A DNA stretch of 12,182 bases. Source: a bacterium. Lineage in GTDB: Bacteria > Blakebacterota > Blakebacteria > Blakebacterales > Blakebacteraceae. The stretch is taken from NCBI GenBank assembly GCA_025774615.1, contig JALGVQ010000082.1, positions 1 through 12,182 of the forward strand, given 5' to 3'. Shown piece after piece: positions 1 through 7,268 of the stretch. Numbering within the stretch: position 1 is the first letter of the stretch; each line of letters begins with the position of its first letter. The notes under the pieces were generated by a model. The model worked only from the letters and a program-made list of their open reading frames with translations, ran no database searches and was not told the origin of the DNA. The translations under genes were made by a program, and so were the position numbers.

Positions 1-74
1 ATGGTACAGTCGACCGTCACCACCCCTGGCGCGGGTCCGGCAAGGCCCTGAGCCTTTTCGCGGAGCGTATATGA
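1..74 (+). CDS. 3' end of an unidentified upstream gene (partial)
   Basis: Reading from base 3, the frame is open from the left edge to a TGA at 72-74, and the translation ends SGKALSLFAERI. The stop sits inside an ATGA that also contains the ATG at 71 of the next gene, the usual arrangement for translationally coupled genes. About three quarters of its third codon positions are G or C, a little more biased than the frame read from base 2. Only about 23 residues are visible, so no family can be named. An alternative is a gene ending at the TGA at 49-51 (frame from base 1), which would leave a 19-nt gap. The overlap makes the first reading more likely. Confidence 0.4.
   Translation, partial: GTVDRHHPWRGSGKALSLFAERI
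62..65 (+). promoter_or_regulatory. Ribosome binding site of the Ntn hydrolase gene
   Basis: GGAG lies 5 nt before the ATG at 71 and 8 nt before the second ATG at 74. It supports starting the gene here, although the frame is open to the left edge. The two start codons differ by only one Met. Confidence 0.5.
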
Positions 75-1765
75 TGGCTGAACCAGGTAAAAAAATAGTG
101 ATGGCGATCCTCTCGGCCCTGATCGTGGGGGGGGCGACGATACTCGCCACCGTCGTCGCCGACAACGACGATGAACAGTCGGGACCTCTTCCGGAGACGG
201 GTCGTCACGGCATGGTGAGCAGTGCGAGCGCGTTCGCGACCGAAGCCGGAGTAGAGATATTGCAGGCAGGCGGGAATGCCTTCGACGCCTTCGTGGCGGT
301 GGCGGCCGTACTCAACGTCACCGAACCGATGATGTCGGGTATGGGCGGTTACGGCACGATCATGCTGTATGACGCCGAGAGTGGAGAGTCCCATTTCCTC
401 AACTCGAGCGGCCTCATACCCCGGCGGGTCGATTCCGACGTCTACCGGGCGCCCACGCCGAACTACCGGGCGAACCGCCGCGGAGCGAAGGCGGTATCCA
501 CGCCGGGCAACGCCAATGCCTGGGAAGCGATGTGGGAACGCTTCGGCGATCTGGAGTGGGCCGACCTCTTTGCCCCCGCCATCCGGCTTGCAGAAGAGGG
601 CTTCATCCTCGATGAGCGTACCGCCGGCAGCATCCGGGGCGCGTTCAGGTCCTTTCCCGGGCACGCACAGGAGTTCTACGGCAGCGGCGGAGAGCCGCTC
701 GGACCGGGTGACCGGCTCGTTCAGGCCGACCTTGCCCGGTCGCTGAGGCTGGTCGCCGATGAGGGGGCCGGGGCCCTGCACGGGGGGGAACTGGGCGTGG
801 CGATCGATCGCGCCATGCGGGAGGCGGACGGATTCCTCCGTCTCGATGACCTGGCCGATAACGAGGCGGAATGGTACGCGCCCGTCTCGATCGACTACCG
901 GGGATACGAGATCGTGACGGCACCGCCGCCGGCCAACTCATTCCCTGCCCTGGTGCGGTTGGGATTGATGAGCCGCTTCGACAACCGCGCGTCAGGGCAC
1001 AACACCACCGAATTCCTCCACCGGTTCGCCGAAGTCACCAAGCACGGTTTCTGGACCCGGCTCCGGTACGCCTCCGATCCGCTGGTCGCGCCGGTGCCCC
1101 TCGACATGCTCCTCTCACCGGAGTACTGGCAGGAGCAGGTCGATCTGATCGATCCGCAGCGGGCGAAGCCGTTCGAGTATCCCGGAGTGATCACCCCCGA
1201 GGGGAAGAATACGACTCATTTCGTGGTGGCCGACGAACAGGGCAACGTCGTATCGGCAACCCAGACACTCGGGAACGCCTTCGGGAGCCGGATCATGGCC
1301 GAGGGGACCGGCATCTGGCTCAACAACTCGCTCGCCTACTGCACCTTCGAGCCGAAGGGGAATCCGATGGATGCCTACCCCGGACGCCACAAACTGTCGG
1401 GTGATGTGCCCATGATCATCATGAAGGATGGCCGTCCGTGGGTGGTGACAGGCACACCGGGAGGGCACACGATCGGACAGACGGTGCCCCAGATGGTCAT
1501 GAACATGATAGACTTCGACATGGATGTCCTGGCTGCGGTCACGGCACCGAGGATCAGTTTCGTGGAACCGGACCTCCTGGTGTTCGAGGAGGGTATCGGT
1601 GGTGACGTGGTACGTATGCTCAGGTCGTTCGGGCACACGATCAGGACCGGCGGGAGACTGGGCCTCTTCCATGCCCTGACGCTTCAATACAACCGGCAGG
1701 GAATGCCGGTACGATTCACGGGAGCCGCGGATCCGCGCGGAACCGGCCTTGCGAAAGGATACTGA
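71..1765 (+). CDS. Gamma-glutamyltransferase-superfamily Ntn hydrolase, probably acylase-like
   Basis: A full-length member (564 aa; E. coli GGT is 580) of the self-cleaving GGT/cephalosporin-acylase family. Residues about 9-30 form a hydrophobic signal or anchor segment, so the enzyme probably acts outside the cytoplasm. AGGNAFDA, near residue 67, is a family motif. The processing site and nucleophile is Thr381 in NTTH, giving a small subunit of 184 residues. TPGG (Gly464-Gly465, oxyanion region) and the C-terminal ADPR...KGY are conserved. Against the E. coli sequence as I remember it, the gamma-glutamyl pocket is changed: Arg114 to Ser113, Asn411 to Gly401, Asp433 to Tyr423, Ser463 to Gly444. 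The lid loop is about 9 residues shorter. Tyr at the Asp433 position is known from glutaryl-cephalosporin acylases and YwrD-type proteins. I infer an intact autocatalytic hydrolase whose substrate is probably not a gamma-glutamyl peptide. It stands immediately before trkA. Confidence 0.9.
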   Translation: MMAEPGKKIVMAILSALIVGGATILATVVADNDDEQSGPLPETGRHGMVSSASAFATEAGVEILQAGGNAFDAFVAVAAVLNVTEPMMSGMGGYGTIMLYDAESGESHFLNSSGLIPRRVDSDVYRAPTPNYRANRRGAKAVSTPGNANAWEAMWERFGDLEWADLFAPAIRLAEEGFILDERTAGSIRGAFRSFPGHAQEFYGSGGEPLGPGDRLVQADLARSLRLVADEGAGALHGGELGVAIDRAMREADGFLRLDDLADNEAEWYAPVSIDYRGYEIVTAPPPANSFPALVRLGLMSRFDNRASGHNTTEFLHRFAEVTKHGFWTRLRYASDPLVAPVPLDMLLSPEYWQEQVDLIDPQRAKPFEYPGVITPEGKNTTHFVVADEQGNVVSATQTLGNAFGSRIMAEGTGIWLNNSLAYCTFEPKGNPMDAYPGRHKLSGDVPMIIMKDGRPWVVTGTPGGHTIGQTVPQMVMNMIDFDMDVLAAVTAPRISFVEPDLLVFEEGIGGDVVRMLRSFGHTIRTGGRLGLFHALTLQYNRQGMPVRFTGAADPRGTGLAKGY

Positions 1766-1771
1766 TCGGTC

Positions 1772-3109
1772 ATGAGGGCCATTATCGCGGGCAGTGGGGA
1801 TATCGCCTACCAGTTCGCCGGAGAGCTGGCCGAACGTCGTGACACGGTGGTTATCGCCGAGAATCCCGGCGAGGTCAGCCGTTTCGACAAACTAGATGTC
1901 CAGATGATCATCGGCAGTTCCGCTGACGCCGAGGTCCTCCGCGGACTCGATATATGTGAGCAGGATGATTTCATCGCCTGCAGCGATTCGGACGAGCGGA
2001 ACATCATCGCCTGTCTCTCGGCCAAACAGGTCTGCGGGGTCCACACGATCTGCTTCGTCACCAAGGAGGAGTACTACCGTTCCTTCTCGCCGGACGCGGG
2101 CCGGGAACCCACCTCTTTCATCGACCGCATCATCTGGCCGCAGAAGATGCTGGCCGAGGAGATCGCGCGTATCGTGCTCGTGCCCGGGGCGATCGATGTG
2201 GAGATCCTCGAGGGCGGGCGTATCTGGCTGCAGGAATACCGGATCCAGCCCGGATCCCCACTGCTCGGAAAGACGCTGCAGCAGCTCGATCTCCATCCCG
2301 GTCTGCTGGCCGTGGCGAGGGCCAGAGACCAGGAGTTCTCCGTGCCCCGAGGCAACACGATGTTCGAGCCCGGCGACAAGGTCACCTTCATGGGGACCCG
2401 GCGGGCGCTCCGCTCCCTCGAACGGCATTTCTTCCGGAGGTCGGTCGCCGACAAGGTGACCAACGTCACTATCATCGGTGGTGGGAACGTGGGGGGGATC
2501 ATCGCCCAGATCCTTGAGGAAGAGGCCGAGAAGATCCATATCAAGATCATCGAGCAAGACCTGGAACGATGCGAGACGCTTGCGGCGAATCTCAAGTCGG
2601 CGCTGGTCCTGCACGGTGACGGCAGTGACCTGGAACTCCTCGATGTGGAGCAGATATATCTATCCAGTGTGCTGGTCGCGGTCACCAGCCATGATGAGAA
2701 GGACCTGCTCTGTTCACTGCTGGGGCTCGAAATGGAGATACCGAAGGTGATCACGCGGGCAACCAATCCCGCCAACGTTCACCTCTTCGAAAGCCTCGGC
2801 ATCTCGGTCGCCCTCAACCCGGCTCTCACGGCGATCAAGACCGTGGTCGCTTTTCTGCAGGAGACGAGCGCCAAACTCCTTGCCGTGACAGAACAGGGGA
2901 AGGGGAACGTGATAGAGATTGAGGTATCGGCTGATTTTACCACAACGCAGATCAGCGATCTTCCCGAGATGGAAGACGCCATCGTGGCGGCGATCGTCAG
3001 GAAAGGGAAGACCTTCGTGCCGCGAGGCCAGGATACCATCGAGCCGAATGACCGCCTGCTCATCTTCGCCACCCAGGACGCCACCGAAACGGTCGAGCAG
3101 TATTTTTAG
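1772..3109 (+). CDS. trkA: Trk potassium uptake system regulatory protein TrkA
   Basis: A 445-residue cytoplasmic protein of typical TrkA length and layout: RCK_N (1 to about 125), RCK_C (about 143-222), second RCK_N (from about 230) and second RCK_C (about 365-445). It forms the nucleotide-binding ring that gates the TrkH channel. The second Rossmann site has an intact GGGNVG (236-241), followed by an acidic end of strand 2 (IIEQD). The first site reads GSGDIA (7-12), so the third glycine of GxGxxG is Ala. It starts 6 nt after the Ntn hydrolase stop. The best Shine-Dalgarno, AAGGA at 1755-1759, lies inside that gene with a long 12-nt spacer. trkH follows after 12 nt, so the two subunits are clearly co-expressed. 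Identification is firm. Only the ligand of the first RCK is uncertain. Confidence 0.95.
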   Translation: MRAIIAGSGDIAYQFAGELAERRDTVVIAENPGEVSRFDKLDVQMIIGSSADAEVLRGLDICEQDDFIACSDSDERNIIACLSAKQVCGVHTICFVTKEEYYRSFSPDAGREPTSFIDRIIWPQKMLAEEIARIVLVPGAIDVEILEGGRIWLQEYRIQPGSPLLGKTLQQLDLHPGLLAVARARDQEFSVPRGNTMFEPGDKVTFMGTRRALRSLERHFFRRSVADKVTNVTIIGGGNVGGIIAQILEEEAEKIHIKIIEQDLERCETLAANLKSALVLHGDGSDLELLDVEQIYLSSVLVAVTSHDEKDLLCSLLGLEMEIPKVITRATNPANVHLFESLGISVALNPALTAIKTVVAFLQETSAKLLAVTEQGKGNVIEIEVSADFTTTQISDLPEMEDAIVAAIVRKGKTFVPRGQDTIEPNDRLLIFATQDATETVEQYF

Positions 3110-3121
3110 ATGCGAACCTGA

Positions 3122-4663
3122 ATGAGAATAACCCTCGTCCTGCATACAGTCGGACTCATCCTCCGTTACTTCGCCATCGTCATGGTGCTCCCCGTCGCGG
3201 TCGGACTGATCTACGGGGAGTGGTACAACTCGATCGGGTTCCTCATTGCAGCGGCCGCGGCCGCGCTCGTGGGTGAACTGTTCCGGCGGCTCCACCGGAA
3301 GGGGGAGGAACTCTTCCGGGTCGAGGGACTCGCCGTCGTGTCCCTCGTCTGGCTCGTTGTCGCCTGCTTCGGCTCCATTCCCTATCTGTGGGGCGGTCTC
3401 GGAGTGATGGACAGCCTCTTTGAATCGATGAGCGGTTTCACGACCACCGGCGCAACCATCTTCACCGACTTCTCCCTTTACACCCGGGGACTCTTCTTCT
3501 GGCGGGCACTCACGCAGTGGTTGGGTGGTATGGGCGTGCTGGCGCTCTTCCTCGCGATCCTCCCGGCTCTCTCGGTGGCCGGACGGCAGCTCTTCTTCGC
3601 CGAGACCCCCGGGCCCCAGGAGGAAAGACTCACACCGCGGATCAGGCATACCGCCATCGCGCTCTGGTCGATTTACGCGGCACTCAGCCTGGTCGAAGCG
3701 GTGGCCCTGACAGTGACTGGCATGCCCCTCTACGACGCGGTCTGCAATACCTTCACCACCATGGCTGCCGGCGGTTTCTCGCCGAATCCGTACAGTATCG
3801 GCGGCTACCAGAATCCGGCCGCAGAGTGGGTGATCATCGTCTTCATGTTCCTGGCCGGCGCCAACTACTCCCTGCAGTACCTCGTTATCCGGGGCAAGGG
3901 GACCAGGCTCCTCAAGGATGAGGAGTTCCGTGTCTACACGGCCGTCGTACTCGGATCAGCCCTTCTCCTGTTCGTGGCGCTCTTCTCCTTCTCGAGCGCT
4001 CCGTCGCCGAAATACCTCGTATCGGAGAATACCATCGGCGCGCTCGAGGAGGCTGCCACACATGATGTGGTCAGGCACTCCCTCTTCCAGGTTCTGACGA
4101 TCATCACCACGACCGGGTTTGCCACCGATGATTTCAGCCTCTGGGGTGATCGGGCCCTGACGATCATGCTCCTCCTGATGTTCGTGGGAGGGTGCGCTGG
4201 ATCGGCCGCCGGAGGGCCGAAGATCGTCCGATACTGGCTGATCGCGAAGCAGGCGTTCCGCGAACTGGTGCGGGCGATCCACCCGAACGCAGTCAAGCCG
4301 GTGCGGCTGGGGGGGCGGGTGATACCGCCGGAGGTGATGCGCTCCATCACGGCCTTCATGTTCCTCTACCTGTTTATCTTCGGGGTGAGCGTCATCATCC
4401 TCACCCTCTACGGATCGACCCTGATCACCGGGATCACCGCCAGTATCGCCACCCTGGGCAACATCGGACCCGGTTTCGGCGCGGTGGGACCGATGGCGAA
4501 CTACGCCCACCTGCCGCTGGTGAGCAAGATCGTGCTCTTCCTCAACATGTGGATCGGCAGGCTGGAAGTATTGACGGTCCTGGTGCTGCTGCAGCCTTCA
4601 GTGTGGCGCACCGCCACCCTGCGGGAACGTCACCGGAGACTGCCCGCCACCTCACGGTCATAA
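3122..4663 (+). CDS. trkH: Trk potassium transporter membrane subunit TrkH
   Basis: A 513-residue polytopic inner-membrane protein (E. coli TrkH is 483), the K+ translocating subunit that pairs with TrkA. All four pore-loop repeats are visible: TTTGA (107-111), TMAAGGFS (213-220), TTTGF (329-333) and GNIGPG (446-451). The conserved segment GGCAGSAAGGPK (356-367) corresponds to the intramembrane gating loop after the third filter. Hydrophobic helices fill the intervals, and the C-terminus is a short basic tail. The ATG at 3122 has no recognisable Shine-Dalgarno and lies 12 nt after the trkA stop, so translation probably depends on coupling to trkA. Transcription ends toward the convergent protease gene only 23 nt away. 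Confidence 0.95.
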   Translation: MRITLVLHTVGLILRYFAIVMVLPVAVGLIYGEWYNSIGFLIAAAAAALVGELFRRLHRKGEELFRVEGLAVVSLVWLVVACFGSIPYLWGGLGVMDSLFESMSGFTTTGATIFTDFSLYTRGLFFWRALTQWLGGMGVLALFLAILPALSVAGRQLFFAETPGPQEERLTPRIRHTAIALWSIYAALSLVEAVALTVTGMPLYDAVCNTFTTMAAGGFSPNPYSIGGYQNPAAEWVIIVFMFLAGANYSLQYLVIRGKGTRLLKDEEFRVYTAVVLGSALLLFVALFSFSSAPSPKYLVSENTIGALEEAATHDVVRHSLFQVLTIITTTGFATDDFSLWGDRALTIMLLLMFVGGCAGSAAGGPKIVRYWLIAKQAFRELVRAIHPNAVKPVRLGGRVIPPEVMRSITAFMFLYLFIFGVSVIILTLYGSTLITGITASIATLGNIGPGFGAVGPMANYAHLPLVSKIVLFLNMWIGRLEVLTVLVLLQPSVWRTATLRERHRRLPATSRS

Positions 4664-4686
4664 GAACACCCTTCAAAACGGGCTCT

Positions 4687-6507
4687 CTAAAACCGAATCA
4701 GTTTTCCTGTGATACGCCGGCCGTTGTGGATCAGTTCGTAGAGATAGACTCCCCCCGGAACCGTGGCGCCGTCCGTGTCTCTTCCATCCCACGTCTCGAT
4801 GTGATGCCCGCTCGATCTGGCGACCCGATCGAGGAGGGTGCGCACCAGTCGCCCCCGGACGTCGTAGATCCGCAGGGTCACCGGACCGGGTGAGGTGAGG
4901 TCGTACCGGAAACTGACCGTACCGGGACTCGGATTGGGGCGGGGGGGATAGAGATACGTGAGTGACGGCATGGTGGCGTTGCCGACCACAGCGGCCAGCG
5001 CCGCTTCGGCGTTCAGTCGGCCCCAGCCGTGGTAGATATCGAATCCGGGGGTATCCTCCTCAGGTCTGCCCACACCGTCATCGGCAGTCGCCTGCAGGAT
5101 CGACCGGACCTCTTCCGGCGTCAGATCGGGATCGAGCGAGATCATCAGGGCCGCGACCGCGCTCACCAGCGGCGTGGCCTGTGAGGTACCCCAGCCATTG
5201 GCGTAGCCGCTGTTGAAATAGGTCGAGATCAGACCGTCTCCCGGTGCGATGAGGTCGATATGGGTTCCATAGGAGGAAGCGTCGGACACTCCGCTTCCGA
5301 AGGGATCGGCCCTGCGGTCGTACCGGTCGGTGGCGCCCACGGCGATCGTCTCCTCGTAGAACGCCGGATAGCGGGGCACATCGTCACCATAGTTCATCAT
5401 GGCGGCGAAGATCACCACGCCCCGTTCGTGGGCGAACCGGACGGCGTCGTGGAGATAGGTCGATGGTGACGAACCGCCCGCCGATAGATTGGCCACACGA
5501 ATGCCGTAGAAGGCGCAGTGGTAAAAGGCGGCCGCCCAGTCGGAGTAGTACCCGGTGAGATCGGCATTGAGCACTTTAAGCGGCATTACCCGGGCCAGGA
5601 AGGCAGCCCCCGCGATCCCCTCGCTGTTATCACTCCGGGCGGCGATCAGTCCGGTGATATGGGTGCCGTGGCCGTTGTCGTCAGCCGGGAGGGAGTCATC
5701 GTTCACGAAATCCCAACCGGGCAGGATGACTCCCCGCAGGTCGGGGTGATCGAGCTGGACCCCGGTGTCGAGTACCGCAATCGGGACATCGCTCCCGTCA
5801 CGGGCAATCTCCCACGCCTCCGGCATGTCGATGTCGGCATCACTGACCTGATCGAGGTACCACTGCAGATTGAACGAGGGATCACCAGGGATATAGGCAG
5901 CGGCACGGCCCTGATAGTCGGGTTCGGCCACCTCCACCCGGGGATCGCCCGACAGCCGGGCGAGCGCCTCCTCGACCCGTTCACCGTCATGGAGTTCGAA
6001 AAGGAGCCAGCGGTCGAGACCGTGACGCTTCCCCAGTTCGGTAAAGACCTCCGGATCTTCCGGTAAAAGAGGGGCAAGGGAGTATGCCGGGTCAGAGCCG
6101 GAGCGGGAGATCTGTGCATCGGATGGGCGAGGGGGTTGAAAGAGAGGAGAGGCCGAGCGAACGCCGAAGAGACGCGCCCATTCTGCCTCCTGTTCCCCAA
6201 CCTGTTCTCCTGGCTGTTCTTCCGCTGCTTCTGCAGTCTGTCCGGGTGAAACGATCACCCTGCCGGCAAGCCAGGAGGAACGCACTTTGACGAGCAGTCG
6301 CCCTTCGGCATGGATCGTCTCTCCCGGTACCACTGGATTCTCCTGGGCTGACGCGCGCAGTGGCATGAGCAGCAGAGTGAGAGGCAGGACCAGCAGGGCA
6401 TCGATCAGGATGGATGGCAGAATTGCAGGCAGTACACGCCCGCGCTGTGACCGGTCACCGTTCATGGCGCGCAGTGTAGGTCGGCACAGACGGCTCAACA
6501 ACGGCAT
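4687..6507 (-). CDS. Secreted subtilisin-like serine protease (peptidase S8) with C-terminal FlgD-like/sorting domain
   Basis: 606 aa from the first ATG. Met15 (6465) is an equally possible start, and neither has a clear Shine-Dalgarno. A signal peptide ends at RASA/QE (cleavage after about 54). A pro-region follows, with an E/Q-rich stretch near 91-110 and the ending EVAEPDYQ (192-199). The subtilase domain has Asp247 (VLDTGV), His280 (NGHGTH), the oxyanion Asn372 and Ser442 (GTSQATP, with Gln where Met is usual), so the catalytic set is complete. Residues about 521-606 form a C-terminal Ig-like domain (PPRPNP, IYDVRGRLVRTL, WDGRD, GGVYLY, GKLIRF), the type seen in FlgD_ig and type-A T9SS sorting domains. 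I infer export and surface attachment or release for protein degradation. It is convergent with trkH and divergent from the rhomboid gene. Confidence 0.93.
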   Translation of the reverse strand: MPLLSRLCRPTLRAMNGDRSQRGRVLPAILPSILIDALLVLPLTLLLMPLRASAQENPVVPGETIHAEGRLLVKVRSSWLAGRVIVSPGQTAEAAEEQPGEQVGEQEAEWARLFGVRSASPLFQPPRPSDAQISRSGSDPAYSLAPLLPEDPEVFTELGKRHGLDRWLLFELHDGERVEEALARLSGDPRVEVAEPDYQGRAAAYIPGDPSFNLQWYLDQVSDADIDMPEAWEIARDGSDVPIAVLDTGVQLDHPDLRGVILPGWDFVNDDSLPADDNGHGTHITGLIAARSDNSEGIAGAAFLARVMPLKVLNADLTGYYSDWAAAFYHCAFYGIRVANLSAGGSSPSTYLHDAVRFAHERGVVIFAAMMNYGDDVPRYPAFYEETIAVGATDRYDRRADPFGSGVSDASSYGTHIDLIAPGDGLISTYFNSGYANGWGTSQATPLVSAVAALMISLDPDLTPEEVRSILQATADDGVGRPEEDTPGFDIYHGWGRLNAEAALAAVVGNATMPSLTYLYPPRPNPSPGTVSFRYDLTSPGPVTLRIYDVRGRLVRTLLDRVARSSGHHIETWDGRDTDGATVPGGVYLYELIHNGRRITGKLIRF

Positions 6508-6509
6508 TT

Positions 6510-6543
6510 TTGACTAGGTGCAGGTCGTGCTCACGTCTATCCT
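6510..6543 (+). promoter_or_regulatory. Weak candidate promoter for the rhomboid operon
   Basis: The gap between the divergent protease and rhomboid starts is only 45 nt. It contains TTGACT (6510-6515) as a possible -35. GTCTAT (6535-6540, spacing 19) or TATCCT (6538-6543, spacing 22) are possible -10 elements. The spacings are longer than ideal. If real, transcription would begin close to the GTG at 6553 and give a leaderless or nearly leaderless mRNA, which fits the lack of a Shine-Dalgarno there. Confidence 0.2.
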
Positions 6544-6552
6544 GTCCGGGTC

Positions 6553-7266
6553 GTGATTCCCCTTCGAGACAATAATCCTACCCGGCATACGCCGCATGTC
6601 ACCTGGTTCCTGGTGGCCGCGAACGTCATCGTCTTCACCTACGAGGTCCTCATAGGGCAGATGCAGCGCTCCCCGCAGTGGGCCGAGTTCGTGTACACCT
6701 TCGGCGCCATCCCCGCGGACGTGGTTCGCGTGATCTTCCGGCCCGGTGAATGGGTCGCTTATGGTCTGCCGGGACCGATCGGCACACTGTTCACCAGCAT
6801 GTTCGTCCATGGCGGATTCGGGCATCTGGCCGGGAATATGCTCTTCCTCTACATTTTCGGGGATAATGTCGAAGATGAGATCGGCCATGTACGTTTTCTG
6901 ATCTTCTACCTCCTCTGCGGCCTTGCCGGCGCTCTCGTCCATATCGTACTCGGCATGCATTCCACCATACCGATGGTCGGGGCTTCGGGCGCGATCTCGG
7001 GTATCATGGGTGCATACATACTGCTCTTTCCGCGGGCCCGGGTTCTGACGCTTGTTTTCTTCTTTTTCATCACCATAATCGAGATACCGGCGTACTGGTT
7101 TCTCGCGATCTGGTTCTTCTTCCAGTTCATGGGCGGGATGAACTCGGTGGGTGGAAGTCAGGGAGGAGTCGCGTTCTGGGCCCACGTGGGCGGGTTCCTT
7201 GCCGGGTTGTGGATGATCAGGCAGTGGACACTGCGTTTCCGGAGGTCCCGAACGAACTGGGAGTGA
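6553..7266 (+). CDS. Rhomboid family intramembrane serine protease
   Basis: A 237-residue multi-pass membrane protease of the rhomboid family (S54), which cuts membrane proteins within or next to their transmembrane helices. The catalytic dyad is Ser145 in GASGAISG and His211 in AHVGGFLAG. The conserved loop and helix 2 residues His86, His91 and Asn95 (HGGFGHLAGN) are present, as is the family's usual N-terminus MIPLRDNNPT. That N-terminus fixes the start at the GTG at 6553 rather than a later ATG. Six hydrophobic segments can be seen and there is no extra cytoplasmic domain. No Shine-Dalgarno is visible. It is the first gene of a close-packed set, with the NUDIX gene starting 2 nt after its stop. 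The substrate cannot be told from the sequence. Confidence 0.93.
   Translation: MIPLRDNNPTRHTPHVTWFLVAANVIVFTYEVLIGQMQRSPQWAEFVYTFGAIPADVVRVIFRPGEWVAYGLPGPIGTLFTSMFVHGGFGHLAGNMLFLYIFGDNVEDEIGHVRFLIFYLLCGLAGALVHIVLGMHSTIPMVGASGAISGIMGAYILLFPRARVLTLVFFFFITIIEIPAYWFLAIWFFFQFMGGMNSVGGSQGGVAFWAHVGGFLAGLWMIRQWTLRFRRSRTNWE
7260..7263 (+). promoter_or_regulatory. Ribosome binding site that fixes the NUDIX start
   Basis: GGAG, inside the last codons of the rhomboid gene, lies 5 nt before the ATG at 7269. It decides for this start over an in-frame ATG at 7209 inside the rhomboid gene. Confidence 0.7.
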
Positions 7267-7268
7267 CC

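Noticed and set aside
17-781. Minus-strand open frame of 254 codons opposite the Ntn hydrolase gene
   Set aside because: It lies fully opposite a gene with clear family motifs. GC-rich codon bias leaves long antisense frames open, and the translation shows no motif.
1115-3649. Series of minus-strand open frames (1115-1687, 1892-2614, 2714-3649) opposite the hydrolase, trkA and trkH
   Set aside because: The translations are His/Asp/Glu/Arg-rich mirror products of the sense codons and cross gene boundaries without any start signal.
4664-4706. Possible terminator between the convergent trkH and protease genes
   Set aside because: The best hairpins are a 5-bp AAAAC/GTTTT stem (4689-4705) and a mismatched CCC/GGG stem, without a U-tract on either strand.
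4192-4893. Plus-strand open frame of 233 codons running from trkH into the protease gene
   Set aside because: It is a frame-shifted read of trkH continued over the antisense of the protease. Both covered genes are intact with all their motifs.
5518-6066. Plus-strand open frames opposite the subtilase
   Set aside because: They have no recognisable motif or ribosome site and lie opposite the catalytic domain of a clear protease.
7209-7268. Earlier in-frame start for the NUDIX gene
   Set aside because: It would add 20 residues inside the rhomboid gene. The ATG at 7269 has a well-placed GGAG and gives the normal N-terminus with CPECG.
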